This document shows positions 34,000-43,300 of a DNA stretch of 64,000 nucleotides, one piece after another (the stretch's first letter is position 1; each line of letters begins with the position of its first letter). The position numbers and the translations under genes were made by a program. Source of the DNA: JAGRKR01 sp041397725 (lineage in GTDB: Bacteria; Pseudomonadota; Alphaproteobacteria; Rhizobiales; Hyphomicrobiaceae); NCBI GenBank assembly GCA_041397725.1, contig JAWKVZ010000008.1, positions 107,355 through 171,354 on the forward strand. Reading direction: 5' to 3'. The notes beneath the pieces were generated by a model. It was given only the letters and a program-made list of their open reading frames with translations, ran no database searches and was not told the origin of the DNA.

Positions 34000-34359
34000 A
34001 TGTCCACCGCGCCGCAAGGCAGCCGCATCATTGCCTACGACGATTTTCTGGCCGTCGATGTCCGGGTCGGCACCATCGTCGCTGCCGAGCCGTTTCCGGA
34101 GGCGCGTAAACCGGCCATCAAGCTGCGGATCGATTTCGGCGGCGAGATCGGGATCAAACGCAGCTCGGCGCAGCTCACGACCTATTATCAGCCGGAAACG
34201 CTGGTCGGCCGGCAGGTGGCCGCGGTCGTGAACTTCCCGCCGCGCCAGATCGGCAAGTACATGTCGGAGGTGCTGACGCTCGGCTTTCCCGACGAGAGCG
34301 GCAACGTCGTGCTGATCGTGCCGGAGCGCAAGGTTCCCGACGGCGGCCGGCTCTTCTGA
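34000..34359 (+). CDS. csaA: tRNA-binding domain protein CsaA
   Basis: The 119-residue protein is a stand-alone EMAPII-like OB fold: FLAVDVRVGTIVAAEPFPEA, KLRIDFGGEIGIKRSSAQLT, LVGRQVAAVVNFPPRQIG and SEVLTLGFPDESGNVVLIVP. CsaA binds tRNA and was described as a Sec-related chaperone; its alphaproteobacterial role is not established. It starts at ATG 34000, 12 bases after a palindromic element that leaves only CCTGGGGAGCC-like sequence as ribosome site. Confidence 0.9.
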   Translation: MSTAPQGSRIIAYDDFLAVDVRVGTIVAAEPFPEARKPAIKLRIDFGGEIGIKRSSAQLTTYYQPETLVGRQVAAVVNFPPRQIGKYMSEVLTLGFPDESGNVVLIVPERKVPDGGRLF

Positions 34360-34374
34360 TCTTGCGGCCCGATC

Positions 34375-35772
34375 TCACACGGGCACGAGGATGATGGCTT
34401 TCAATCCGCCGAGCTGGCTCGTGCCGAGCGTGACGTTGCCGCCGTGACCGCGCACGATGTCGCGTGCGATGGCGAGGCCGAGGCCGGTGCTGCTGGTGTC
34501 CTGGTTGCGGGCGTTGTCGAGCCGGTAGAACGGCTTGAACACCTGCTCGCGCTCGTCGGGCGGGATGCCCGGGCCGTCGTCGTCGACCTCGATCCTGAGC
34601 CACTGGCGGTCGCTGACGGCGCGGATCGAGACCTTGTCGCCGAAGCGCAGCGCGTTGGTGACGAGGTTGGTGATGGCGCGCTTGAAGGCCTGACGCTTGA
34701 GTGGGATGATCACGTCCTTGCGCCGCCGTCGCATCTTCAACTCGACGTCGGGACCGAGCCGCAGGGCCTCGTCGCGGACCTCCTCGAGCAACTCGCGCAC
34801 GTTGGTCGGCTGAGCCTCCTCGCCGCCGTCACCCCTGGCGAAGGCGAGATAGTCCTCGAGCATGTGCTGCATCTCCCGGACATCGCCGAGGAGATCGTCG
34901 GTCTCCTTGCTCTCTCCGAGGAGCGTCACCTGCAACTTGAAGCGCGTCAGGATCGTTCTGAGATCGTGGCTGACGCCGGCGAGCATGGTCGTGCGCTGGT
35001 CGACGTGCTGCTTGATGCGGTCCGCCATCTCCAGGAAGGCCATGGCCGCCTCGCGCACCTCGCGAGCGCCGCGCGGCCTGAAGTCCTTCGGCACTGGACG
35101 GCCCTTGCCGAAGGCGTTGGCTGCCTCCGCCAGCCGAAGGATCGGTCGGATCTGGTTCCGGAGGAAGAGGATGGCGACCGTCAGGAGCACGACCGACGTG
35201 CCGACCATCCACATGAGGAAGATGTGCGAGTTGGAGGCGAACGTCTGACTGCGCGTCGCCAGGAAGCGCAAAACCGCGGTGTCCAGCTTGACGCGGATTT
35301 CGACATGGCGCGACTGGCCGACGGTGTCGATCCAGAACGGCGACGCGATCCGCTTGCGGATCTCGTTCGACAGCGTGCGATCGAGCAGGCCGAAGAAGGG
35401 CTTCGGGCGCGTCGCCGGCAGGTCGCCGGCCGGCAGCACCTGTAGCGAGAGGTTTAGCCTGTCGCGCGCGATCTCGACGAGGCGCGAGTAGTCGTCGTAG
35501 TTGTTGTAGTCGCGGTAGATCTCGATGAGCGCGCTGATGTCGCGAGCGGTTGCCTCCGACAGGCGTCGCGTCACGGCCTGGTAGTGGCGCTCCATGAAGA
35601 CGAAGGCGATGACGCCTTCGAGCAGAACGATCGGCGCGATGATGATGATGAGCGCACGCGCATAGAGCCCCTTCGGCATCAGGTCCGAAAGGGTCTCGCC
35701 CAGTCGCCGCCAGGCGCGCACCGCGAGGCGGACCTGCTGCGGCTCGGCCTTGTCGTCCGTCGTGGCAGCCAT
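34375..35772 (-). CDS. Sensor histidine kinase, EnvZ-like
   Basis: The 465-residue kinase has a membrane helix near residues 40-60 (ALIIIIAPIVLLEGVIAFVF), a periplasmic loop of about 120 residues, a second helix (IFLMWMVGTSVVLLTVAILF), a HAMP linker, and the HisKA box MLAGVSHDLRTILTRFKLQV with His269. The ATPase domain follows with the N box (AITNLVTNALRFG), the G1 box DDDGPGIP, and STGLGLAIARDIVRGHGG. It follows the response regulator gene after 45 bases and is its likely partner. Confidence 0.93.
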   Translation of the reverse strand: MAATTDDKAEPQQVRLAVRAWRRLGETLSDLMPKGLYARALIIIIAPIVLLEGVIAFVFMERHYQAVTRRLSEATARDISALIEIYRDYNNYDDYSRLVEIARDRLNLSLQVLPAGDLPATRPKPFFGLLDRTLSNEIRKRIASPFWIDTVGQSRHVEIRVKLDTAVLRFLATRSQTFASNSHIFLMWMVGTSVVLLTVAILFLRNQIRPILRLAEAANAFGKGRPVPKDFRPRGAREVREAAMAFLEMADRIKQHVDQRTTMLAGVSHDLRTILTRFKLQVTLLGESKETDDLLGDVREMQHMLEDYLAFARGDGGEEAQPTNVRELLEEVRDEALRLGPDVELKMRRRRKDVIIPLKRQAFKRAITNLVTNALRFGDKVSIRAVSDRQWLRIEVDDDGPGIPPDEREQVFKPFYRLDNARNQDTSSTGLGLAIARDIVRGHGGNVTLGTSQLGGLKAIILVPV

Positions 35773-35817
35773 GCTGGCTCCGGCGCTTGCTCGTGCGCTC
35801 AGCTCGTCCTCGTGCGC

Positions 35818-36540
35818 TCAGTCGGTGTGCAGGATGTATCCCTTGCCCCGCACGGTTTGCAGAAAAACCGGGTTCGAGGGATCGACCTCGATCTTGCGGC
35901 GCAGCCGGTTGATCTGCACGTCGACGGCGCGCTCACTTCCCGTCGCGTCGTCGCTCGCCAGCTCGTGGCGCGCGATAGGCATGCCCGGCTGTTGGGCGAA
36001 CATGCGCAGGAGATCCCGCTCGCGCTCGGTGAGCTTGATCGATTGCTCGCCGCGCCGCAATTCGCCGCGGGCGACATAGAAGATCAACTCGCCCATGCGC
36101 ACCTCGTCGCTGGCGGCCTGGGGCGAAGGGGTGCCGCGCTTGAGGATGTTGTTGAGGCGGAGCAGCAGCTCGCGCGGCTCGAAGGGCTTGGCGAGGTATT
36201 CGTCGACGCCGAGCTCGAGCCCCTGCACACGCTCTTCCGGGCCGGCGCGCGCCGTCAGCATGAACACCGGCAGGCTCGACGTGCTCTTGAGGTCGCGGGC
36301 GAGCGAGAGGCCGCTCTCGCCGGGCATCATCACGTCGAGAATGACCACGTCGAAGGCGAGGCCGCGCATGGCCGCGCGCGCCGCCGCGGCATCCGCGGCT
36401 ATGGTGACCCGGAACCCCTGGTCGAACAGGTAGCGCGCCAGCAGCTCGCGGATGCGCTGGTCGTCGTCGACGACGAGCACGTGCGGCGCATCGTCCGGCA
36501 GCGGAGTCTCGCACCTGGTGGTTTCGGTTGGCATGGTCAT
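35818..36540 (-). CDS. OmpR-family response regulator
   Basis: The 240-residue protein has a receiver domain (HVLVVDDDQRIRELLARYLF, phospho-acceptor Asp69 in VILDVMMPGESG, FMLTARAGPEERV, YLAKPFEPREL) and a winged-helix DNA-binding domain (LTERERDLLRMFAQQPG, RAVDVQINRLRRKIE, VRGKGYILH). ATG 36540 overlaps the TGA of the MarR gene by 4 bases (ATGA). The MarR-regulator pair recalls petP-petR of Rhodobacter, in which the regulator controls cytochrome bc1; whether that holds here is not shown. Confidence 0.93.
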   Translation of the reverse strand: MTMPTETTRCETPLPDDAPHVLVVDDDQRIRELLARYLFDQGFRVTIAADAAAARAAMRGLAFDVVILDVMMPGESGLSLARDLKSTSSLPVFMLTARAGPEERVQGLELGVDEYLAKPFEPRELLLRLNNILKRGTPSPQAASDEVRMGELIFYVARGELRRGEQSIKLTERERDLLRMFAQQPGMPIARHELASDDATGSERAVDVQINRLRRKIEVDPSNPVFLQTVRGKGYILHTD

Positions 36541-37106
36541 GCTCCGTCCTCGGGCCCTTGCCGGGCACCGACCTGCCGCCGGACGATCCTGGCGACCTGG
36601 ACCTGTTCGTCCGCGTTGAGCATCGAGAAGAGGAAGCGCTCGGCATGGAGCTCGCCGCCGGGGCCGGCGGCCGCCAGGGCCCGCGAAATGCGCTCGAGCT
36701 GCGGGCGCGCCAGGCTGGTGGCGAGGCTGCGGCCCTTCTCGGTCGGGAACAGCAGCCGCTCGCGGCGATCCTGCTCGTTGCGCTGTTGCAGGATATAGCC
36801 CTCGTCGACGAGCTGCTTGAGGACCCGGGCGAGGCTCTGCTTGGTGATCGTGAGGATCGACAGGAGGTCGGCGACGCACAGGCCCGGATTGCGTGCCACG
36901 AAGTGCAGCACGCGATGATGCGCCCGGCCGAAGCCGATCGCCGACAGCATCTGATCCGGGTCGCTGGTGAAATCCCGATAGGCGAAGAACAGCAGCTCAA
37001 CGAGCCGCACGAGGCGGTCGGCGTCGGGCTCCTCGTCCGGACGCAAGGCAGGCGTCCCGCCACGCGCGGGCTTCCGGCTGGATGCGGGCAGAGTTATGTC
37101 AGTCAT
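36537..37106 (-). CDS. MarR-family transcriptional regulator
   Basis: The 189-residue protein has the MarR winged-helix core: HHRVLHFVARNPGLCVADLL, TITKQSLARVLKQLVDEGYI with the recognition helix, and the wing RNEQDRRERLLFPTEKGR. It is the first gene of a three-gene regulatory operon and its stop overlaps the next start. A palindrome, AGTCATGTTGACT, at 37101-37113 covers its own start codon and could be an autoregulatory site. It is divergent from ilvE. Confidence 0.9.
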   Translation of the reverse strand: MTDITLPASSRKPARGGTPALRPDEEPDADRLVRLVELLFFAYRDFTSDPDQMLSAIGFGRAHHRVLHFVARNPGLCVADLLSILTITKQSLARVLKQLVDEGYILQQRNEQDRRERLLFPTEKGRSLATSLARPQLERISRALAAAGPGGELHAERFLFSMLNADEQVQVARIVRRQVGARQGPEDGA

Positions 37107-37385
37107 GTTGACTTATTTGAAGCCGATTGATAGTGCTGGCAAGGCCTTTCTGAAGCTGCCCGCGAGTGCGCGAAGCCTGTTTTCGCCCTCTCCCGGCCAG
37201 CTCGGAGCGGGCTCGTACAAGCCGCACCATGATACGCGATTTCGGCAGGAGAACGGAGCGGACCGTCCGCGCGCGCGGCCTCTGGCCCGCGAAACGGTAC
37301 CGTTCGCGTGGCACGTGCGGGGCGCAGGGCGTGCGCGACCGCCGGGCGCACCTGCGGGGAAGAAACGGCAACGGAGACATGGGCC

Positions 37386-38267
37386 ATGGCGTCCGATCTG
37401 ATCTATTTCGGTGATCCGCTGGTCTGGTACGACGGCCGTATCGTGCCGTCCCAGGACGCGACGATGCACGTGCTGACCCATGGCCTGCACTACGGCTCGT
37501 GCGTGTTCGAGGGCGAGCGCGCCTATGACGGTGTCGTCTTCAAGTCCCGCGAGCATACGGAACGCCTGCATCGCTCCGCCGGTATTCTCGACTTCGAAAT
37601 TCCCTATTCGGTCGATCAGCTCGAGGCCGCCAAGGCCGAGGTGCTCGCGCGCAACGGCAGCGGCAACAAGTACGTGCGGGCCGTCGCCTGGCGCGGCGGC
37701 GAGAAGATGATGGCGGTGGCCGCCCAGCAGAACCCCATCCATGTGGCGATCGCGACCTGGACCTGGCCGTCGATGTTCGACCCGGCAGAGCGCATGCGCG
37801 GCATCCGGCTCGACATCGCCGAATACCGCCGCCCCGATCCCGCCTGCGCCCCGGCGATGGCCAAGGCAGCCGGGCTCTACATGATCTGCACGCTTTCGAA
37901 GCATCGCGCCGAGAAGCGCGGCTACGCGGACGCGCTCATGTACGACTGGCAGGGCCGCGTCGCCGAGTGCACGGGCGCCAACGTCTTCTTCATCGCCGAC
38001 GGCAAGATCCACACCCCGACCGCCGACTGCTTCCTGGCGGGCATCACGCGGGCGACCGTCATCGACCTCGCCAAGTCTCGCGGCATCGAGGTCATCGAGC
38101 GGCGCATCATGCCGGACGAGCTGCCGGGCTTCTCGGAGTGCTTCATCACCGGATCGGCCGCCGAGGTGACTCCGGTGCGCGAGATCGGCCCGCACAATTT
38201 CCAGCCCGGCCGCATCTGCCAGACCCTGCTCGACGACTACATGACACTGGTTCAGCCGAAGTCCTGA
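37386..38267 (+). CDS. ilvE: Branched-chain amino acid aminotransferase
   Basis: The 293-residue PLP enzyme shows MHVLTHGLHYGSCVFEGERA, FKSREHTERLHRSAGILDF, the PLP lysine region APAMAKAAGLYM (Lys160 by position), GYADALMYDWQGRVAECTG and NVFFIADGKIHTPTADCFLA, then GITRATVIDLAKSRG. It belongs to fold-type IV and converts Leu, Ile and Val to their 2-oxo acids. An ATG at 37379 is out of frame, so 37386 is the start. It is divergent from the MarR operon across 279 bases. Confidence 0.93.
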   Translation: MASDLIYFGDPLVWYDGRIVPSQDATMHVLTHGLHYGSCVFEGERAYDGVVFKSREHTERLHRSAGILDFEIPYSVDQLEAAKAEVLARNGSGNKYVRAVAWRGGEKMMAVAAQQNPIHVAIATWTWPSMFDPAERMRGIRLDIAEYRRPDPACAPAMAKAAGLYMICTLSKHRAEKRGYADALMYDWQGRVAECTGANVFFIADGKIHTPTADCFLAGITRATVIDLAKSRGIEVIERRIMPDELPGFSECFITGSAAEVTPVREIGPHNFQPGRICQTLLDDYMTLVQPKS

Positions 38268-38407
38268 GCCAGACCGCGGCGCGGCGAACGTGTCGCGCCG
38301 ACAACACCGGACGCCGCGGCGGGCCTCGCGGGGCGGTTCTGCGTTGCGCTGGTGGCTTCTCTCCGCGACAGTTTCCTCCTGACCGCAACGACGACAGGAG
38401 GGCGGCC

Positions 38408-38674
38408 ATGCGCATCGCCTCGGTTTTCGCCATCGCTTTGGGGGTCCTGGCCGTCTCGGCCACGCCCGAGGCAGCGGTTGCCCAGAGCTTCGGGGGTGAG
38501 AGCCAGGGCCGGGACTGTCAGACCATTCGGACCTGCAATTTCTCGCGCCGGGGGGCCTTCCGCGGCTGCCTGTCCTCCTACACGTGCCGCACCTGCCGCT
38601 TCGTGCCGTCGTGCGAGCGCGTCGGCCGGCAGCGCGTCTGCGCCAATCGCCTGCGCTGCACCTGGGGCGCCTGA
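38408..38674 (+). CDS. Small secreted Cys-rich protein
   Basis: The 88-residue product has a signal peptide (MRIASVFAIALGVLAVSATP, cleavage near AVAQS) and a mature part with eight cysteines in a DCQTIRTCNFSRRGAF...RGC, SYTCRTCRFVPSC, RVCANRLRCTWG pattern, enough for four disulfides. I recall similar short proteins in Hyphomicrobiales annotated as hypothetical. No enzymatic motif is visible; a stress, metal or envelope role is a guess. GGAGGGCGGCC precedes the ATG. Confidence 0.8.
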   Translation: MRIASVFAIALGVLAVSATPEAAVAQSFGGESQGRDCQTIRTCNFSRRGAFRGCLSSYTCRTCRFVPSCERVGRQRVCANRLRCTWGA

Positions 38675-38769
38675 TGCCTGGGTGTTGCCAGAGGACGGCA
38701 GCTCCGCCATCGTGACCCGCACGGGCCGGCAACGGCCCGGTGATGCGAACAGACGGACAGGATTTTCCC

Positions 38770-39780
38770 ATGAAGGTCATCGAGATCGTGCGCTACGGCG
38801 CACCGGAGGAAGCGTGCGACTGTGTCGAGGCGCCGGACCTGCCGGCACCGGGCGCGGGTGAGATCGTCGCCGACGTCGAGGCCTTCCCGCTCAATCCGGC
38901 CGACCTGCACACGCTGGCCGGCAATTATGCCGTGCGTCCGCCGCTGCCGGCCCGCCTTGGTGCCGAGGCTGTCGGTCGCATCTCGGCCGTGGGGCCGGAT
39001 GTCGCCGGGCTGGCGGTCGGCGATCGCGTCATTTTCCGCTGCCGTGAGAATTGGGCGAGCCGTCGCCACGTGAAGGCGGGCGACGTGCTGCGCCTGCCCG
39101 CAGCCCTGCAGGGTGACGTGCCCGCCGATCTCGTGCTGCAGGCGGCGATGCTCAAGGTGAACCCGGCCACGGCGCTGCTCATGTTGCGCAACTATGTGAC
39201 GCCAGCAGCCGGCGAGTGGGTGATCCAGAACGCCGCCAACTCGGCGGTCGGCACGCACCTAGCGCGCATGGCGGCCGCCGAGGGCTGGCGCACCATCAAC
39301 GTCGTGCGTAGCGATGCGGCTGCCGAGGTCGTGCGGGCGGCGGGCGGCGACGCGGTCGTTCGCGACGGTCCCGACCTCGCCGCCGCGGTCGCGAAGGTGG
39401 CGGGCGGCGCGCGGATTGCGCTCGGCATCGACGCACTGGCCGGCGCCCATACCGGCCGGCTGGCGGACTGCCTTTCGGACGGCGCCACGCTCGTCAACTA
39501 CGGCCGGCTGACGGACAAGGAGTGCCATGTCGAGGCGCGCCACTTCATCTATCGCGGACTGGCCCTCACGGGCTTCTGGCTGTCGCCCGCGCTCGTGCGC
39601 ATCGGCCCCGCGGCGACGGCGGCGCTCTACGCCGATCTGGCCGGCCGCATCGCCAGCGGGGCGCTGAGGGCGCCCGTCGAGGCGACCTATCCGATCGAGC
39701 GCATCCGTGAGGCGGTCGCCCACGCCCATCGCGGCGGACGTGCGGGCAAGATCCTGGTGACGCCGAACGGGCCGCTCTGA
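38770..39780 (+). CDS. Zinc-independent MDR oxidoreductase, enoyl-reductase type
   Basis: The 336-residue protein is a medium-chain dehydrogenase/reductase: an N-terminal GroES-like part (AFPLNPADLHTLAGNYAV, RLGAEAVGRISAVGPDVAGL, VGDRVIFRCRENWASRRHV) and a Rossmann part (WVIQNAANSAVGTHLARMA, TINVVRSDAAAEVVRAAGG). It lacks the structural-zinc cysteine cluster, and NPAD and NAANSAVG are typical of ETR/2-enoyl thioester reductases using NADPH. The precise substrate is unclear. Confidence 0.85.
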   Translation: MKVIEIVRYGAPEEACDCVEAPDLPAPGAGEIVADVEAFPLNPADLHTLAGNYAVRPPLPARLGAEAVGRISAVGPDVAGLAVGDRVIFRCRENWASRRHVKAGDVLRLPAALQGDVPADLVLQAAMLKVNPATALLMLRNYVTPAAGEWVIQNAANSAVGTHLARMAAAEGWRTINVVRSDAAAEVVRAAGGDAVVRDGPDLAAAVAKVAGGARIALGIDALAGAHTGRLADCLSDGATLVNYGRLTDKECHVEARHFIYRGLALTGFWLSPALVRIGPAATAALYADLAGRIASGALRAPVEATYPIERIREAVAHAHRGGRAGKILVTPNGPL

Positions 39781-39842
39781 TCGATCTCGCACAACGGCAG
39801 GCGCCGACGCGTGCGCGCCCCGCCAATGGTTGGAGTCGTGGC

Positions 39843-40370
39843 ATGTGCGCGGGCCTCGAGATCCGGGCGAGCGACGCTGGCGATCTGCCGGCGCTCGAAC
39901 GCCTCTATCGCCAGACGTTTCCCGACGAGGACCTTTTTCCCCTCGTGCGGGAGTTGCTCGACGAGCGCGCCGACGTGGTGTCATTGGTCGCCGCCGCCGA
40001 TGGCTCGGTGGCCGGGCACGTCGTCTTCACGTCATGTCGCGTGGACGGCAGCCCGGCGGGCGTGGCGCTGCTCGGCCCGCTTGCGGTCGCGCCGGCTTGC
40101 CAGAGGCGTGGCGTCGGTGGTGCGCTCGTGCGCGCCGGTTTCGCGCGGCTCAGGGAGGCTGGCGTCGCGGCGCTCTGCGTGCTCGGCGACCCCGGCTACT
40201 ACGCCCGTTTCGGCTTCATGGAAGAGACGCAGATCGTGCCACCGTATCCCCTGGTTGCCGAATGGCGCACGGCCTGGCAGGGGATGCGGCTCGGCGATCC
40301 CGCATGCACGTGCAGCGGCCGCCTGATCGTGCCCGGTCCGTGGCAGCGCCCGGCCCTGTGGGCTCCGTGA
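39843..40370 (+). CDS. GNAT-family N-acetyltransferase
   Basis: The 175-residue protein has the GNAT acetyl-CoA core: VAGHVVFTSCRVDG, the strand and pyrophosphate loop LLGPLAVAPACQRRGVGGAL (Q-x-x-G-x-G), and the C-terminal VLGDPGYYARFGF pattern of YhbS-like enzymes. It moves an acetyl group to an amine; the substrate is unknown. It ends 22 bases before the convergent oxidoreductase gene. Confidence 0.88.
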   Translation: MCAGLEIRASDAGDLPALERLYRQTFPDEDLFPLVRELLDERADVVSLVAAADGSVAGHVVFTSCRVDGSPAGVALLGPLAVAPACQRRGVGGALVRAGFARLREAGVAALCVLGDPGYYARFGFMEETQIVPPYPLVAEWRTAWQGMRLGDPACTCSGRLIVPGPWQRPALWAP

Positions 40371-40391
40371 CGCCGGCCGGGCCGAAGACTG

Positions 40392-43300
40392 CTACTCCGC
40401 GGCTTCCTTGACCGGCGCGGGGTTTTCGAGCTGGCCGCGAAGGGCTGCCTCGCGCGCCAGCATCCTGGCGTGGTTGGCATCCTTGACATGGCCGAAGCCG
40501 CGGGCCTCTTCCGGCAGGCTCGCCAGCGCCACGGCAACGGCGTGGGTCGCGGGCGTGAGGCGGTGGGCGATGTCATCGAGCAGCCGCTCGTAGTCGACGA
40601 TCATCTGACGCTCGCGCCGGCGCTCGGCCGTGCGCCCGAACAGATCCCATCGCGTGCCGCGCAGCCGCTTGCCCCTGGCGAGCAGCCGGAAGACCGGCAG
40701 CATCCAGGCGCCGAAACGCATCTTGCGGGGGTGGCCCGTGACGGGATCACGCCGGGCGAGAAGTGGCGGCGCCAGATGGAACTCGAGCCGCGTCTCGCCC
40801 TCGAACGTCTCGGCGAGCGCCTTGGCGAAGCTGCCGTCGGTATAGAGCCGCGCCACCTCGTATTCGTCCTTGTAGGAGAGAAGCCGGGCATAGTTGCGCG
40901 CAACGGCCTCGGCCACCTGCTGCTTGCCGGGCGTCGCCTTCTGCTCGATTTCGCGGATCCAGGCGATTTTCCGCCGGTAGCGCTGGGCCAGCGCCACGTC
41001 CTGATAGGCCTCGAGATGGCGCGCCCGGTGCGCGACGATGTCGTCGAGCGTCTCGGGCGGCGCGGCGTGCGAGCGGCCGGCGCTGTCGGCGAGGGCGTCG
41101 AAGGCCGAGCGGTCGTGCGCGGCCAGCCGGCCGAGGCGGAAAGCGGCGAGGTTCATCTCGACGGCGGCGCCATTGAGCTCGACGGCCTTTTCGATCGACG
41201 CCGCGGAAACCGGCACCAGCCCGCGTTGGAACGCGAAGCCGAGCAGCAGCATGTTGGAGGCGATGGTGTCGCCGAAGAGCCGGCGGGCGTACTCGTGCGC
41301 GTCGAGACCGAGCACAGGTGCCTGGCCGGCGCGCGCCTCGATCGAGCGGCGCAGGCGCTCGGCCGGCAGGCTCAGGTTCGGCTGGCGTGTGAACTCGCCG
41401 GTCATCAGCTCGTGCGTGTTGACGATGACGGGGGTGTGGTCCGGCCGCACCGTCTCCAGAACCTTCTCCGATGCCGTCACGACGAGGTCGCCGCCGATGA
41501 CGAGGTCGGCGCCGCCGAGACCGGCGCGGATGGCATGAATCTGCTCTTGGTCGGCGGCGAAGCGCATGTGGCAGGCGACGGCGCCGCCCTTCTGGGCGAG
41601 GCCGGTCATGTCGATGCCGCCGAAGCCCTTGCCGTCGAGGAAGGCGGCCTGGCCGAGCACCGCCGAGATGGTGACGACGCCCGTGCCGCCGATGCCCGTC
41701 ACGAGCATGGCGTAGGCATCCGTGAGCTCGGGCAGCGTCGGCTCCGGCACGCTGGACAGCAGGCCCTTGAGGTCGGCGCCCCTGGCGGCCCCGAGCGGGC
41801 GGCGGACGCTGCCGCCGTGGACGGTGACGAAGCTCGGGCAGAAGCCCTCGATGCAGGAGAAATCCTTGTTGCAGGCGGACTGGTCGATGGCGCGCTTGCG
41901 GCCGTGCGCCGTCTCGACGGGCACGATCGCCACGCAGTTCGACTTGATCCCGCAATCGCCGCAGCCTTCGCAGACGGCCGTGTTGATGAAGGCGCGCTTG
42001 GGCGGGTCGGGATAGAGGCCACGCTTGCGGCGGCGGCGCTTCTCGGCGGCGCAGGTCTGGTCGTAGACGAGGACCGTCACGCCTTCGGTGGCGGCCAACT
42101 CCTTCTGCACCTGCTGGAGGTCGCGCCGGTGATAGCTCTTGATGCCGGCCGGCAGCCCGCCCGAGCCGTACTTGTCGGGCTCGTCGCTGACCACGACGAC
42201 ACGCTTGGCGCCCTCGGCCTTGGTCTGGGCGGCGATCTGGGCAACCGTCATGCCGCCGTCGAGCTTCTGGCCGCCGGTCATGGCCACGGCGTCGTTATAG
42301 AGGATCTTGAAGGTCACGTTGGTGCCGGCGGCGACGGCGGCTCGCACCGACAGGCTGCCCGAGTGCAGGTAGGTGCCATCGCCGATGTTCTGGAAGACGT
42401 GGCCGCGCTTGGAGAAGGGCGCTTCGCCGATCCAGTTGGCGCCTTCTCCGCCCATCTGCGTGAAGCCCTCGGTGGAGCGGTCCATCCATTGGGCCATGTA
42501 GTGGCAGCCGATGCCCGCATAGGCGCGCGAGCCCGCGGGCACGACCGTCGAGGAATTGTGCGGGCACCCCGCGCAGAAATAGGGGATGCGCATGGCGGCA
42601 GCGTCGGGCTCGGGCTTGTTGCCCTTGAGCCGCTTCAGGGCGGCCAGCCGGGTCTTGATGTCCTGATCGTCGGCATAGCGCAGCAGTCGCTCGCCGATAG
42701 CGACGGCGACGTCCGTCGGCTCGAGCGCGCCCTTGGCCGGGAAGAGCCATTGCTCGTGCTCGTCCTTCTTGCCGATCACGACGGGGGCGCCCGGCTTGCC
42801 GTAGAGCTGCTCCTTGACCTGTGTCTCGATGAGAGAGCGCTTTTCCTCGACCACGATGACGAGGTCCAGCCCCTGGGCGAAGCGCGCGAGGCCGGTCGGC
42901 TCCAGCGGCCAGGTCATCGCCACCTTGTAGAGCCGCAGGCCCAGCCGCGTGGCAGCCAACTCGTCGATGCCGAGCTCGTCGAGCGCCTGGCGCGTATCGA
43001 GATAGCTCTTGCCCGACGTGATGATGCCGATCTTCGGCGCAGCGCCGCCGCGGAGCACGAGCCGGTCGAGCGGATTGGCGCGCATGAAGGCGAGAATGGC
43101 CGGCCGCTTGTGGTCGTGCAGCCGCGCCTCCTTGAGCAGAGCGCCGTCACCCAGACGGATGTTGAGGCCTTCGGCGGGCGGCGTGTAGTCGGTCGGCAGG
43201 GTGACCGTTACGCGGTCGGGCCGGCCGTCGACGACGGTCGTCGATTCGAAATTGTCCTTCACGCATTTCACGCCGACCCAGACGCCGGCATAGCGCGAGA

